From: Triglochin maritima
Taxonomy: Eukaryota; Streptophyta; Magnoliopsida; Alismatales; Juncaginaceae
Reading direction: 5' to 3'
NCBI GenBank assembly: GCA_963682175.1
Contig: OY821772.1
Coordinates: forward strand, 59,852,925 to 59,916,924
Length of the DNA stretch: 64,000 bases
Positions 36,225 through 47,081 of this stretch are shown here, piece by piece. The notes beneath the pieces are model-generated. The model searched no databases, was not told where the DNA came from, and saw only the letters and a program-made list of their open reading frames with translations. Within the stretch, counting starts at the first letter, position 1, and every line of letters begins with the position of its first letter. The translations under genes were made by a program, and so were the position numbers.

Positions 36225-36688
36225 AAAACCATATAAATAAACATGCAGATCGTGGACAAAACTGTCTGCAACGATCGACCGGAATTCTCCATCGGTCGAC
36301 CGATTGCATGTTTTGCGTGTAATCGCCTTCGTTCGGTCAACCGCTCACCCTGAGTCGGTCGACTGTTCCGCGCTTCTGAACAACGCCTGAGAGCCCCCTG
36401 GAAGTTCCCGGTTAACCGATCCACGATGCTGATTCTCAACTTGAAGCTCCTGAAAGTTTTCGGTCGACCGCGTGCCCACCACCGGTCGACCCACTCTTGC
36501 TTCTTTCCGAGCCCTGAAGGCTCTGGGAGTTTCTGGTTGACCGCGTGCCCAACATCGGTCGACCGAAACTCACATTTCGACGAAGCCCGGACGTTCTGGA
36601 CTTTTCCGGTCGACCACCACTTAAGTTGCGGTCGCCCGATACTCCCTGTTTTCATGTACTTGACAATTCTACAAACCAAATTCCAATA
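36225..36688 (-). mobile_element. U3 half of the split solo LTR
   Basis: On the minus strand it starts TATTGGAATTTGG (TG mutated to TA), bordered by GTATC (36689-36693), the partner of 30868-30872. It carries a dense CGGTCGACCG cluster (36273-36645) and a TATA-like TTTATTTATATGG near 36230. Together with 30873-31096 it makes an LTR of about 690 bp. Confidence 0.72.
36273..36645. repeat. CGGTCGACCG cluster in solo LTR U3
   Basis: About twelve full or decayed copies (GGTCAACC, GGTTGACC, GGTCGACT, GGTTAACC among them). Three pairs near 36463, 36538 and 36608 have 22 bp spacing. ACTTAAGT lies in the last pair's spacer. Confidence 0.85.
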
Positions 36689-36693
36689 GTATC

Positions 36694-37019
36694 CAGATGT
36701 GGTTAAAGCTTATGAAAACTTGTCAAATTAAGCATCTAGATGATTGTTTGAGTCCATAAATGGACATTTTTAGTTTACAGACTTGTGAGTTTCCTTCTCT
36801 TTCGTAACTCCACCAATGTCAAGTCCCCTTCCTTACCGATCCGTAACTAGTTGGAGCTTGGCATGTGGTGGTACCTTATACATAGATCTCCATGTAAAAA
36901 GGCATTATGCACGTCTAGTTGATGCAAATGGCAATTATTAATTGCATAACATAGGGTAATTGCATTATGCACAGATCTCCAAGTTAACATGTGCAACATC
37001 CTAATTTCTCTTGGAGTTC
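36694..37019 (-). pseudogene. Copia RT fragment upstream of the nested insertion
   Basis: The minus-strand peptide KFS*ALTTSGY joins in frame to LQSKSDYSLF on the other side of the nested insertion (30867). Further upstream the similarity fades. Confidence 0.6.
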
Positions 37020-37027
37020 AGTATCCG

Positions 37028-38152
37028 TAGGGGTGCACATGGGTCGGGTTTAGGTCAAAACCCGACCCGAAAATTTTGGTTTTAAGAAAAACTCAACCCA
37101 AACCCGAACCAATTCGGGTTCAACCCAACCCGACCCAAAATTTTCGGGTTGGGTTGGGTCGGATCGGGTTGGACCCGAATTAAATCATATTTAAAAAACA
37201 AATATGGGTGTGGTCTTTGCCTAATTACAAAAGTATAGTAGTAGTAAAATAAAGAACGCCAAAACAATAAAGGTTTCAAGTAAAGAAGACAAAAAAAGTT
37301 AAAGTCAAGCAAGCGAAGAACATTTCAATCTCAAATAATTCACAACAATAAAGATAATCAACCGTTGCTATAACTGTCCACGTTTGAGGCAAGCATCATA
37401 ACGAAAAATATTGAATATTTACTGATCCAACTTCAATCTCACAGTAATATTACAACACTAGGCGAAACCAACAAACAACAAAACTTGAAATCACATCAAA
37501 GTAGTAAAAAAATCTTGTTTTTGTACCTCCAAAGCCAAAAAAATCAGAAAGATCCAATCTTTATCCGAGCAGCAAATCGTCTCCTCCAGCCTTGGGCGAA
37601 GCGAAGACGAGGGCTTTGGAGGCGACAAGCTTCTTACGATGGGGGAAGGCGGGCCCGGGAGAGGGGGTGGTGGAGAAGAGGGGAGACGACGGGAGAGGTG
37701 GTGGGGAGGGAGGGGAACAAGGAGGGGAGGTTAGGGTTTGGGATCGGGGTCGGAGTCGGGCGTCATGGAGACGAGCAAGGGTGCCCAGATGGAGATCTTG
37801 CGGTTCAGATTAGGGTTTTAGATCCGACATGTCGCGACCGCGAAGGAGGAGAGGGGGCGGGGATTTGAGGGCCGCCGCGAGGGAGGAGAGGAGGTGAGGA
37901 GGCGGGGATCGATTTGGGACAGGAGGCATTCAACCTTTTTGGTTTAAGGACGAACGACTCCGATTATTCTATATCTAGTGGACGGTCCAGATTAAAACAA
38001 AATCTTCGGGTTCGGGTTGGGTCAACCCGACCCCTCAACCCGAACCCGACCCGAAAAATCGGTTTTCATATTTTTTCAACCCGACCCAACCCGACCCAAC
38101 CAGTCAGGTTCGGGTCGGTTTTCGGGTTCAACCCGACCCGTGTGCACCCCTA
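37028..38152. mobile_element. hAT-type element rich in CGGGTTGGGTC words
   Basis: The terminal repeats TAGGGGTGCAC and GTGCACCCCTA are perfect. The flanking 8 bp duplications AGTATCCG (37020-37027) and AGTATCTG (38153-38160) differ by one base. Both subterminal regions, about 120-150 bp each, are arrays of CCCGACCC/GGGTCGGGTT words in inverted orientation. The centre (about 37560-37900) is strongly GC-rich and unlike the surroundings, possibly captured host DNA. No transposase is seen. Confidence 0.9.
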
Positions 38153-38842
38153 AGTATCTGCATGATCTGGTTATATTGTTCTTGTATGATGGAGGATTCA
38201 TCAACTGATTTCTGCATCTAAAGCTCTAATCTCTTGTCTGTCTTTGCCACCTTGTTTGCCTTTCTTAGAGTTATTGATCTTAGGAGGAATGTCAACTAAC
38301 CAATAACATTTCTCAGCAATATGCCCAACCTTCTTGCAGTTTGTGCATGTGGTTGCAACATCTGCAGTCGCCTTTTTTTCCTATGCAAGTTCCTTCAACT
38401 TCTCTTTAATCAAATTATTATTTTAGCATTTAGTATCATAGTGTTTAATAAGTATCATGTGTCCTTCTTGTCCAATGACCTGTGGTTTACTGCTGATACA
38501 CCATGTCGACAGCCAATGCTGAAGCATCATTATGTGTTCTGCTTTGTCCTGCTACCTCCCTTTGCTTCTCTTCCTGGATGATTAGTGAGTATACCCTCCC
38601 AACACGAGGTAAGGCAGTAGAAAGCAATATTTGTCCCCATATGGCAGAATAACTCTCATTTAACTACAATAGAAGTTGGAAGGTTTTATCTTGTTGTTCA
38701 TTTTCATGTATCTCTTTTAATGCTCCACAAGTGCAAGTGGTAGTTACATTATAAGCACCCCATTCTTCCCAAGAGTCATTTTAGCTTAGATATTAGTCTG
38801 CAACAATCATATCATTTTGAGTACAGGAGTTAATTTCTTGTC

Positions 38843-39247
38843 TTAACTGAAAAACTCTTGAAATGTTAGTTTTTGAGAATCTTTCCAATTCTCAGTTGTC
38901 TCACCGTAAACAACACTATCCATGACTTGTGGTTCTAAAACATTAAGAATCGAATAAAAAACTAAATCACTGCATGTCTTCCAATTATCAAATTCCACAG
39001 GGGAGTTCTTCTTAGATGGTATTTTCATGGATCCATCAATAAACCCTAATTTCACTTTCAAGTTGAGAGCTCTACACATTGCTCTACTCCAAGAAGAAGA
39101 AGGGTAGTTATCTCCAGTTAGGAGCTTTAGCACAAGAATCATACCAGGATGATCGACCGAGTGGAAGTGGTACCCCATCTTCTTCTCTGACGTGCTTCTT
39201 CCACATATCTTGTTTACTTCAACAGATTGTGGTCCCTTCAACCACAA
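38843..39247 (-). pseudogene. Copia gag N-terminal part
   Basis: The minus-strand sequence contains DHPGMILVLKLLTGDNYPS, WSRAMCRALNLKVKLGFIDG and a VYGETTENWKD segment, the N-terminal gag domain typical of many plant copia elements. It ends prematurely at a stop. It belongs to the degenerate copia whose right LTR begins at 39304. Confidence 0.8.
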
Positions 39248-39303
39248 AGGCTCGCAATCGATCTCTCAACCATGTCGCTGGATTGTGTTTGCTCTAATAT
39301 CCA

Positions 39304-39530
39304 TGATCCTATCGATCAAGTCTGGAATTTGGTGTTGGTCGGGGATTTGACTGAGAGAGACGAATGGAAAATGAGAGATAAATATGTTATTGTTTATAAG
39401 GAAATCAAATCGTTAAAGTTGTTACAATGGGTCCCACTTATATAGGAAGTTAAGTGGGTGATTGGTTTAACCGTCCATGGGATAGGGCCAAACACCCGAT
39501 AATCATAATTGGTTGTGTTGCACTCATGTT
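39304..39530 (-). repeat. 5' LTR remnant of the degenerate copia
   Basis: Shares TGATCC.ATCGATCAAGTCTGG and ACAATGGGTCCCACTTATA with the left LTR, and similarity ends around 39500. The outer end is eroded. Confidence 0.6.
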
Positions 39531-40505
39531 TTTGGTATTTATCTCTGTGTTTATCTCTGTATAGCTTATTCTGTTAGAAATTTTACAAATTACATTTTAT
39601 AAAATAATAGTTATATATCTCTACTGTCGACAACAACAAATAATAAAGTAAAAAAATCTCAATCACAATTCTCTCTCTTTCAACCCTCTCTCTCTCCTTC
39701 CTCTCTCTCTCTAACTCTCTGAACTCCAGCAACTGTTCTCCGGTTTATCAACACGCGACAAGAGTGAGGTTTAGATCCCATTTCACAGTGTCGGCATCAT
39801 GGTCAGCCGCACCAGCGAGGCAAGCCTTTTGCCCCATCTGGCCAAGTGGGGGACGTCGGAGTAATAATTTCACATGCATGGCGTGTGAATTGAACTTTAC
39901 GATATAATGGTGGGGTAATAATCAATAATAATTTGGCATGGAAGTTATCCATTAGTCCCATGCTGATTATGCAAAAATACGTGGTTAGTGTGCCTAAATT
40001 ACCAATTTAAAACATTCTTCTAGATTATAAGGTTTTGGACCGGTCCATCCACTCCTTACCAACCAATTAGTTTGAGTTAAATACCCAAGTCCCACACTTC
40101 AATGTCAAAAATACATACAGGAAGCTAATGAGTATGACTTGTTTGTAGAAATCGTTAAGAAAATGAAAAACTTCTAAATTGACTCTTAAGAAAAAACATT
40201 AAAACCAGAATTCCAAATGGAATATCATAGCTAAGGATTGTATCATTAGTGGGTTCCCCTATTTTCTTTATTGTAAACCGAATGAACCCAAAGAACTGAA
40301 GGTTGATTTAGATTTATCTTCATTTTTATTGTAATCAGGCTTTATGCTTTTAACACATCTGGATTTTTTTACCTTTTAGAAGAAAAATATATTTCAGAGG
40401 CCCCGGGCTTCGACTGCACGAGCCCACTTAAGAAACGCTCAAACTTAGAAAATTGCTTTTATTAATAAATTTCATAATCTTTATCCATTAATAAGAACAG
40501 ACGGA
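39531..40505. other. Intergenic spacer, original upstream region of the polyketide synthase
   Basis: A CT microsatellite lies near 39678-39720. Before the gypsy insertion this sequence continued directly into 49044, so it is the distal 5' region of the polyketide synthase gene. No gene is recognised in it. Confidence 0.5.
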
Positions 40506-40510
40506 TAAGC

Positions 40511-42467
40511 TGTAACGTACCCGAAAACAGCGGAAAATTTAAACAATAATAAAGACCGTCAACGGTCAACACTGGGCACGTCACGGGAAACAAACCAACA
40601 TATATAATATAAATATGATCCACGTGGAAGTCAAATATACAGACTGACTGTGATTACGACAAAAGCTATACAATATGTAATCACCTCAAAAGAAAGAGAC
40701 TGACAACTACAGGATCTGATCTCGGGGGCACCGTCCTCGGTCACCACCTCAAACTCTAACCCTGCTCGCTACCTGAAATGCAAACAACAAACATGCCTGA
40801 GTTCCCTGAAGGAACCCCGTATACCAAACCTCCTAAAATATAAAAAGGAATTAAATACAATGCAATGCTATGCACATGATCATCCGCCTCGGGCCCACAA
40901 TAATGCCCTCACCGCCTCCGCGGCACTGAACCACTCCTGCCACTAGGGTCAAGTCAGTCCACCGCTGCCTCACAAGGGTCAGTCGACACCACTGCTCCCC
41001 AAAAGTGCAGGAAGGAACCCCCGGTACACGCCGCACCCAAGGAGCGAGTCAGCCCGCCGAATACACAAATCGGGTCAGACGACAGCCACTGCTCCCCCAA
41101 GAGTCGCCTAGCGCGCACCCTGCCGGAACATCCTCGGCCTACCGCTAAACCCTCGCAAATTGCCCAAGGTTTACGGTACACATCCCTCACACCCCGCTCG
41201 GTAAGAGAGGAAAAAGGTACAACAATAATACGCCTTCGTCGAAGGTGAAATCCGTAGCTCTCAAAGCCGGTAATCAACCGTCGCCTCGGAGCCGGTAGTC
41301 GACCTGACATCGACGGATCGCGTGTGGATAAATCCACCAACCTGCGGTAGATCGGTCGACCGCTACAAGCACACCGGTCGACCGGTCCCCCACACAGTAC
41401 ACAGTACTGTACAAACAAATCTACCGGTCGAACCACGCCAACCGAATTACCGACCAATCGGTCGAACAAAAGTCATCTAGCGGTCGACCGTTTGGAAGGT
41501 CTACGCTATACCATTTTATATAATATATATATCCGACCGGTCGAACCAAGGGGACGTTCGACCGATAACAGGGATTTCAATATTTTGCCCAAGTCTCGTT
41601 CGGTCGACCGGAACTGAAATACAGTTCGACCGAATCAACACAAGCACTCTACCGCTTAATTAAATGCTCAGTCGGTCGACCGAGAGTTAAAGAGCGGTCG
41701 ACCGTTTTGATGGTCAAAGCTCCCAACCGACTTAGCATCGAATGGATCGGTCGAACAAGGTAAGGACGTTCGACCGTTTAATAAGTCAAAATCCCCAACC
41801 GACCCATTCTCATCGTTATTCGGTCGACCGGCTAAGTGGTCCCGTTCGACCGATAACAGTAAATCCCCTTTTTCCCGCATGAATTTGGCATAACGGTCGA
41901 CCGTCTAACGACATCGTTCGACCGTTCGCGGGTAAACATCAATATAATAATAGGATCGGTCGACTGCCCACAGGCACCGGTCGACCGATCGTCGTCTTCA
42001 ACCTCTGAATTGGTTGAATTCCGACGGGGAATTCGACACCAACGTCGATCCCCAACACTCACAAGGCACAAGTGAGTTATAATGAAGATTTGGCATACCT
42101 TTTTGACGGTTGAAGAAGCCTCCCAAGCTTTGGCTACTTCAACTCAACACTTCACCTTCTTCTCCTTTTTTTTCCTTTCTTCTTCTTCTTTACTTCTTCT
42201 CTCCTCCTTCTTCTTCTCCGAAAGCCTCTCTCTCACTCTCTGGATAATCCAACAATGAAGCAAAACGTCAACTTGATCTCAAGTGCCCTTTAAATAGGCA
42301 AACTCACCTCTCTTAAATCCAATTAACAATCACCTAAAATCCCTCCAATCATAACCAACCAACTCTCTCTCTCTCTCCTTCCAACACCTCCTGCTCTCCA
42401 TGCATAATTAATTAGGGTAATTAGGTTTAGGTTTAGTTAATTAAGATGTTTAGTTTAGGTTATTACA
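40511..42467 (-). repeat. 3' LTR of young gypsy
   Basis: Plus strand TGTAACGTACCCG to GGTTATTACA. On the minus strand a TATA-like CCTATTTAAAGG lies near 42287-42299. The CGGTCGACCG cluster (41353-41989) is downstream of it, that is in the transcribed part of the LTR, unlike the copia LTRs, where it is upstream of the TATA. Confidence 0.95.
41353..41989. repeat. CGGTCGACCG cluster in gypsy 3' LTR
   Basis: About twenty full or half copies. Pairs start at 41355/41377, 41603/41625, 41675/41697 and 41823/41845 (22 bp each), and at 41896/41917 and 41959/41980 (21 bp each). Several pairs combine a full palindrome with a one-sided GTTCGACCG. Confidence 0.92.
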
Positions 42468-42480
42468 ATCTACCCTCCTT
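42468..42480 (-). other. Polypurine tract of young gypsy
   Basis: The minus strand reads AAGGAGGGTAGAT immediately before the 3' LTR. Confidence 0.8.
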
Positions 42481-42515
42481 AAAAGAATTTCGCCCGCGAA
42501 ATTCGAAATACTGAC

Positions 42516-45500
42516 TTACCGGAATAACTCTGGATACTGTCTCCTGACATCCTCCTCAATCTCCCAGGTAGCCTCTCTGTCAGTGTGATGCTGCCACCTG
42601 ACCTTCACCATCGGAATCGCTCTCCTCCTGAGCTGATGTACCATCTGATCCACAATCTCAACTGGTCTCTCATCTAACGACAAATCCTGCTGGATCTCCG
42701 GTACTGATATCTCAATCACATGAGCTGGATCGGCCACGTACTTCCTCAACATAGAAACATGGAAGACGTTGTGAAGTCCTGCGAACTGTGGTGGTAGTGC
42801 AATCCTATACGCCACCGCACCAACCCGATCCAATATCTCAAACGGTCCAACATATCTCGGACTCAGCTTCCCCTTCTTCCCGAATCTCATCACTCCTCTG
42901 GAAGGCGAGATCTTCAGGAAGACATGATCTCCTACCTCAAAGGTCAGCTCACGCCTCCGCGTATCAGCATAACTCTTCTGCCTGCTCTGCGCCGTAGCTA
43001 GTCGTCTCCGAATCACGTCGACCTTCTCTGAATACAACTGGATAATGTCAGGTCCAACTAGCTGTCTCTCGCCCACATCACTCCAGCATACCGGCGATCT
43101 ACACGGTCTCCCGTATAATGCCTCATAGGGTGCCATCCCAATACTCGAGTGGTAGCTGTTGTTGTAGGCGAACTCGATCAACGGCAAATGCTCATCCCAA
43201 TGCCCGGCCCAGTCAAGTGTACACGCTCTCAGCATGTCCTCCAATGTCTGTATCGTCCGCTCTGACTGGCCATCTGTCTGTGGGTGGAAAGCTGTGCTAA
43301 ACTTCAGACGTGTCCCCAGTGCTCTGTGTAGACTCTCCCAAAATCTCGAAGTGAATCTGGGATCTCTGTCTGAAATGATACTGACTGGTACGCCATGAAG
43401 TCTGACAATCTCCTCAATATATAACTTAGCTAGACCCTCCAGAGCAAGAGTGGTCTTAATAGCTAAGAAATGCGCCGACTTGGTCAGTCGATCGACTATA
43501 ACCCAAATCGCATCGTGGAATCTCCGTGTCTTCGGTAGCCCCGTAACAAAATCCATCGTCACGTGCTCCCACTTCCACTCGGGCAACTCAATCCTCTGCA
43601 TCTGCCCTGCTGGTCTCTGGTGCTCGATCTTCACCTGCTGACAGACCAAACACCTCGACACGAAGTCTGCAACGTCCTTCTTCATACCTCGCCACCAGAA
43701 GTTCCGTTGCAGGTCTTTGTACATCTTGGTGCTCCCTGGATGAATGGAATATCTCGATCTGTGTGCCTCCTCCATGATATCATGTCTCAGGTCCTCTGTC
43801 TTCGGCACCCAGATACGATCTCTGAATCTCAGACCTCCGTCCACTCCAACTCTGAAATCTGACCCATCTCTGGCAGCTAACTGTAACAAACTGCTCAACT
43901 CCTCATCTGTAGTCTGAGCATGAATCACTGCTGATACTGTCTGAGGCTCTACTCTCAATCCGGCAATCACTGCGCCCTCAGAGCTATCAGCAAATGGCCT
44001 CCACTCTGCCAAGGACTCTAGCAGTCTCCACTCCTGAATGCATAGGCCTACTACTGATACCTCCACCTTCCGGCTCAAAGCGTCTGCAACTATGTTCGCC
44101 TTCCCCGGATGGTAAGAGATAGTGAAGTCGTAGTCCTTAATGAACTCAAGCCATCTGCGCTGCCTCATATTCAGCTCCTTCTGCGAGAACAGGTACTTCA
44201 GACTCTGATGATCTGTAAACACCTCGAACTGCTCGCCATAAAGATAGTGTCTCCAGGTCTTCAGTGCGTGAACCACTGCTGCTAACTCCAAATCATGTGT
44301 CGGGTAATTCCTCTCATGGACCTTCAGCTGTCTGGATGCGTACGCGATCACCCTCCCGTGCTGCATAAGTACACATCCTAAGCCAACACCTGAAGCGTCG
44401 CTATAAATCACGAATCCACCCGTGCCACTCGGCAATGATAAAACTGGTGCTGTGGTCAACAGTCTCTTCAGCTCCTGAAAGCTGTCCTCGCACTTCTGCG
44501 ACCAAACAAAAGTGACTCCCTTCTGTGTCAGAGCCGTCAGTGGTGCTGCCAATCTCGAGAAGTCTTTGATGAAACGACGGTAATAGCCCGCCAGTCCAAC
44601 AAAGCTCCTAATCTCTGTCACGCTCGTAGGGGTCCTCCACTGTGTCACAGCCTCTACCTTCGCCGGATCCACTGATATCCCCTCTGCCGATACAATGTGT
44701 CCGAGGAATGCCACTCTGTCCAACCAAAACTCGCACTTTGAGAACTTAGCATATAACTGCTGAGCCCTCAAGATGCTGAGTACAATCCTCAGATGCTCTC
44801 TGTGCTGCTCCACATCTGGTGAATAGATCAAGATGTCATCCACGAAGACAATCACAAATATATCAATGTACTGACTGAATGTCCGGTGCATCAGATCCAT
44901 GAACGCTGCCGGAGCATTCGTCAATCCAAATGGCATCACCAAGAACTCATAGTGTCCATATCTCGTCCTGAAGGCTGTCTTCTGGATGTCCTCATCTCGG
45001 ATCCTCAACTGGTGATATCCTGAACGCAGGTCAATCTTCGAGAAAACCTTCGCTGACTGCAGCTGGTCAAAGAGGTCCTCAATCCTAGGTAAGGGATACC
45101 TATTCTTCACCGTCACCTGGTTCAGCATCCTGTAGTCTATGCACATCCTCAAGGATCCGTCCTTCTTCTTCACAAACAAAACTGGTGCACCCCAAGGCGA
45201 GACGCTCGGTCTGATAAATCCAGAGTCCATCAACTCCTGCAACTGCTTCTTCAACTCTGTCAACTCAGCAGGTGCCATCCGGTATGGAGCCTTCGACTGT
45301 GGTGTAGTGTCGGCTACCAACTCAATGCCGAACTCCAACTCCCGGTGTGGTGGTAAACCTGGAATCTCCGCTGGAAAAACATCCGCGAACTCCTGCACTA
45401 CCTCAATGTCCTCTAGCCTCTGGGACTCTGCCTCCGCAACCACAAGTGTCGCCAGAAATGCTGCACATCCCTGCTGTAACAGTCTCTGAGCTCTTACAGC

Positions 45501-46958
45501 AGATACAATAATGCGACCCCCTCTGCTTCTGATCCCTCTAATCAGAATATCAGGCAAACCCTTCCTCGGGATCAAAATCTTCTTCTCACGGCACAAGACT
45601 CGAACATCATATTGGGACAGCCAATCCATCCCAAGTATGACATCAAAGTCCTCCATCGGTAACAAGACCAGGTCTGCCGGAAACTCCTGATCTCCCGAAA
45701 CAACCGTGGCGCCGGGGACAAATCTCCCCACAGTGCCCACCAGACCCAGGGGTGTGCTGACCTCCAAAGTGGCAGTCAACATCGCAAGGGTACAGCCCAA
45801 CACTCCCGCAAATCGCTCTGAGATGAACGAGTGTGTCGCGCCACAATCAAATAACACCCTAGCTACTGAACCTGCGACAAGAAGTGTACCTTCCACGACA
45901 GCGCCTCCATCCCGAGCCTCCTCTGCCTGGATGGTGAAAACTCTGCCAGTGCGCTGCCCCTGCTGGGGTCTGAAAGGTGGTCTACCTCCGCCTCCTCCTC
46001 TGCCTGGTGCGGGTAAACCCGGTGGTCTGCTCGGCCCAGCTCCTCGGCTCGGACAGCTCCTGATAAGGTGACCCATCTGGCCACAACCATGACACGCTCC
46101 GGGGGTGAAGCACGGCCCGGAGTGAAACCTCCCACAAGTACCACAAGGCTCTGGTCGTGGTACTGCAACTCCTGCTCCCTCGTATCGGGGCCTCTTGCCC
46201 GGATTCCCTCCAGTCTGACCTCCTGGCCTCCCAGAGAACCTACCTGATGGCCTCCTCTCATCCTGGTAGTTCTCCCTGTAGTCACGATCAAGAACAGAGG
46301 CACTCTTCACTGCATCGGCCAACGTGCTCGGCATGTGTGTCAGCACCTTCGTCCTCAGCTGCTTCCGGAGCCCTCGGACGAACTTCCCTGCCCTCTGCTC
46401 CTGTGTAACATACATCTCGGGACAGTAACGCTCAAGGGCGTTGAACTTCCCGATGTAGCCTGCTAGGGTCATGTCTCCCTGCTGAAGACTCAGAAACTCC
46501 TCCCTCTTCTGATCCTGGACATGCTGCGGAAAATACTGCTCGTTGAACTCGCCAACGAACTCCTCCCAGGCTATATCATCTCTGTCCGCAAACACCACTG
46601 CAGATGTGGACCTCCACCAGTTGGACGCAGCACCGCCCAAAACATAAGTAGCCAAGCCCACTCTCGCCTCTGGAGGACAACCAATAGCACTGAAGATCTT
46701 CTGCATCGTGAAGATCCACTCCTCCGCAGCCTCTGCGTCGTACTGCCCCAGAAAGGTAGGCGGATGCTGGCGCATAAACCGGTCATGCATAGCGCCAGTC
46801 CCCGTCTGCCCAGTCTGTGCTGTCTGCTGCTGTAGCATCTCCGTCAGACGTCCGACCGTATCGAACAACGTCCGACGCTCATCCTCCCAAACCTCATCCC
46901 TCGCAGTCTCACTCTCACCGCGAGTATGGGCAACCGCCTTCCCCCGTCTAGGAGGCAT
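42516..46958 (-). CDS. Gypsy gag-pol polyprotein, intact
   Basis: The start is chosen at MPPRRGK (46958), giving 1480 residues; the frame is open 15 codons further up, but those residues do not look like gag. Domains in order: retrotransposon gag (about 60-230), CCHC zinc knuckle [14 protein letters not shown] (about 289-302), aspartic protease with [10 protein letters not shown] (Asp near 371), reverse transcriptase with FVDDILIYS, RNase H with [12 protein letters not shown], and integrase with an HHCC finger (CLVCQQVK). The DDE core shows [17 protein letters not shown] and QSERTIQ. A C-terminal chromodomain-like region ([20 protein letters not shown]) may direct integration to heterochromatin. 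No stop or shift is seen and every catalytic residue I checked is present. Confidence 0.95.
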   Translation of the reverse strand: MPPRRGKAVAHTRGESETARDEVWEDERRTLFDTVGRLTEMLQQQTAQTGQTGTGAMHDRFMRQHPPTFLGQYDAEAAEEWIFTMQKIFSAIGCPPEARVGLATYVLGGAASNWWRSTSAVVFADRDDIAWEEFVGEFNEQYFPQHVQDQKREEFLSLQQGDMTLAGYIGKFNALERYCPEMYVTQEQRAGKFVRGLRKQLRTKVLTHMPSTLADAVKSASVLDRDYRENYQDERRPSGRFSGRPGGQTGGNPGKRPRYEGAGVAVPRPEPCGTCGRFHSGPCFTPGACHGCGQMGHLIRSCPSRGAGPSRPPGLPAPGRGGGGGRPPFRPQQGQRTGRVFTIQAEEARDGGAVVEGTLLVAGSVARVLFDCGATHSFISERFAGVLGCTLAMLTATLEVSTPLGLVGTVGRFVPGATVVSGDQEFPADLVLLPMEDFDVILGMDWLSQYDVRVLCREKKILIPRKGLPDILIRGIRSRGGRIIVSAVRAQRLLQQGCAAFLATLVVAEAESQRLEDIEVVQEFADVFPAEIPGLPPHRELEFGIELVADTTPQSKAPYRMAPAELTELKKQLQELMDSGFIRPSVSPWGAPVLFVKKKDGSLRMCIDYRMLNQVTVKNRYPLPRIEDLFDQLQSAKVFSKIDLRSGYHQLRIRDEDIQKTAFRTRYGHYEFLVMPFGLTNAPAAFMDLMHRTFSQYIDIFVIVFVDDILIYSPDVEQHREHLRIVLSILRAQQLYAKFSKCEFWLDRVAFLGHIVSAEGISVDPAKVEAVTQWRTPTSVTEIRSFVGLAGYYRRFIKDFSRLAAPLTALTQKGVTFVWSQKCEDSFQELKRLLTTAPVLSLPSGTGGFVIYSDASGVGLGCVLMQHGRVIAYASRQLKVHERNYPTHDLELAAVVHALKTWRHYLYGEQFEVFTDHQSLKYLFSQKELNMRQRRWLEFIKDYDFTISYHPGKANIVADALSRKVEVSVVGLCIQEWRLLESLAEWRPFADSSEGAVIAGLRVEPQTVSAVIHAQTTDEELSSLLQLAARDGSDFRVGVDGGLRFRDRIWVPKTEDLRHDIMEEAHRSRYSIHPGSTKMYKDLQRNFWWRGMKKDVADFVSRCLVCQQVKIEHQRPAGQMQRIELPEWKWEHVTMDFVTGLPKTRRFHDAIWVIVDRLTKSAHFLAIKTTLALEGLAKLYIEEIVRLHGVPVSIISDRDPRFTSRFWESLHRALGTRLKFSTAFHPQTDGQSERTIQTLEDMLRACTLDWAGHWDEHLPLIEFAYNNSYHSSIGMAPYEALYGRPCRSPVCWSDVGERQLVGPDIIQLYSEKVDVIRRRLATAQSRQKSYADTRRRELTFEVGDHVFLKISPSRGVMRFGKKGKLSPRYVGPFEILDRVGAVAYRIALPPQFAGLHNVFHVSMLRKYVADPAHVIEISVPEIQQDLSLDERPVEIVDQMVHQLRRRAIPMVKVRWQHHTDREATWEIEEDVRRQYPELFR

Positions 46959-47066
46959 CTGCCAAAGGAAACAAGACAATATCAATATAATCTGTGCATG
47001 CATGATCCTCTAGACCTAACTCCTAACTCCAAGGTGGTTTCTTTAGACAAGTACGCCGAGATCAAC

Positions 47067-47078
47067 GCTCTGATACCA
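47067..47078 (-). other. Primer binding site of young gypsy, initiator tRNA-Met
   Basis: The minus strand reads TGGTATCAGAGC, 3 bp from the 5' LTR. Confidence 0.92.
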
Positions 47079-47081
47079 AAT

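Larger units (their letters stand above)
29543..39530 (-). mobile_element. Degenerate copia element, split by nested insertions
   Basis: The minus-strand copia has its 3' LTR at 29543-29852 and remains of its 5' LTR from 39304. The primer site beside the right LTR is decayed (TGGATATTAGAGC). Gag is at 38843-39247 and pol remnants are at 29999-30867 and 36689 onward. It is interrupted at 30873-36688 by other retroelements (TSD GTATC) and at 37028-38152 by a hAT element. Only about 3 kb of its own sequence is left, so most of pol is missing. The right boundary is approximate. Confidence 0.75.

Noticed and set aside
39521..39530. TTGCA as target duplication for the degenerate copia
   Set aside because: TTGCA also precedes the left LTR (29538-29542), but the right LTR does not end in CA there and similarity fades earlier; chance is likely.
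40954..41469. 171-residue open frame in the gypsy LTR, repeated at 47525-48040
   Set aside because: It is an LTR frame whose translation is composition-driven and contains repeated VDR-type peptides from the palindromes; no family resemblance.
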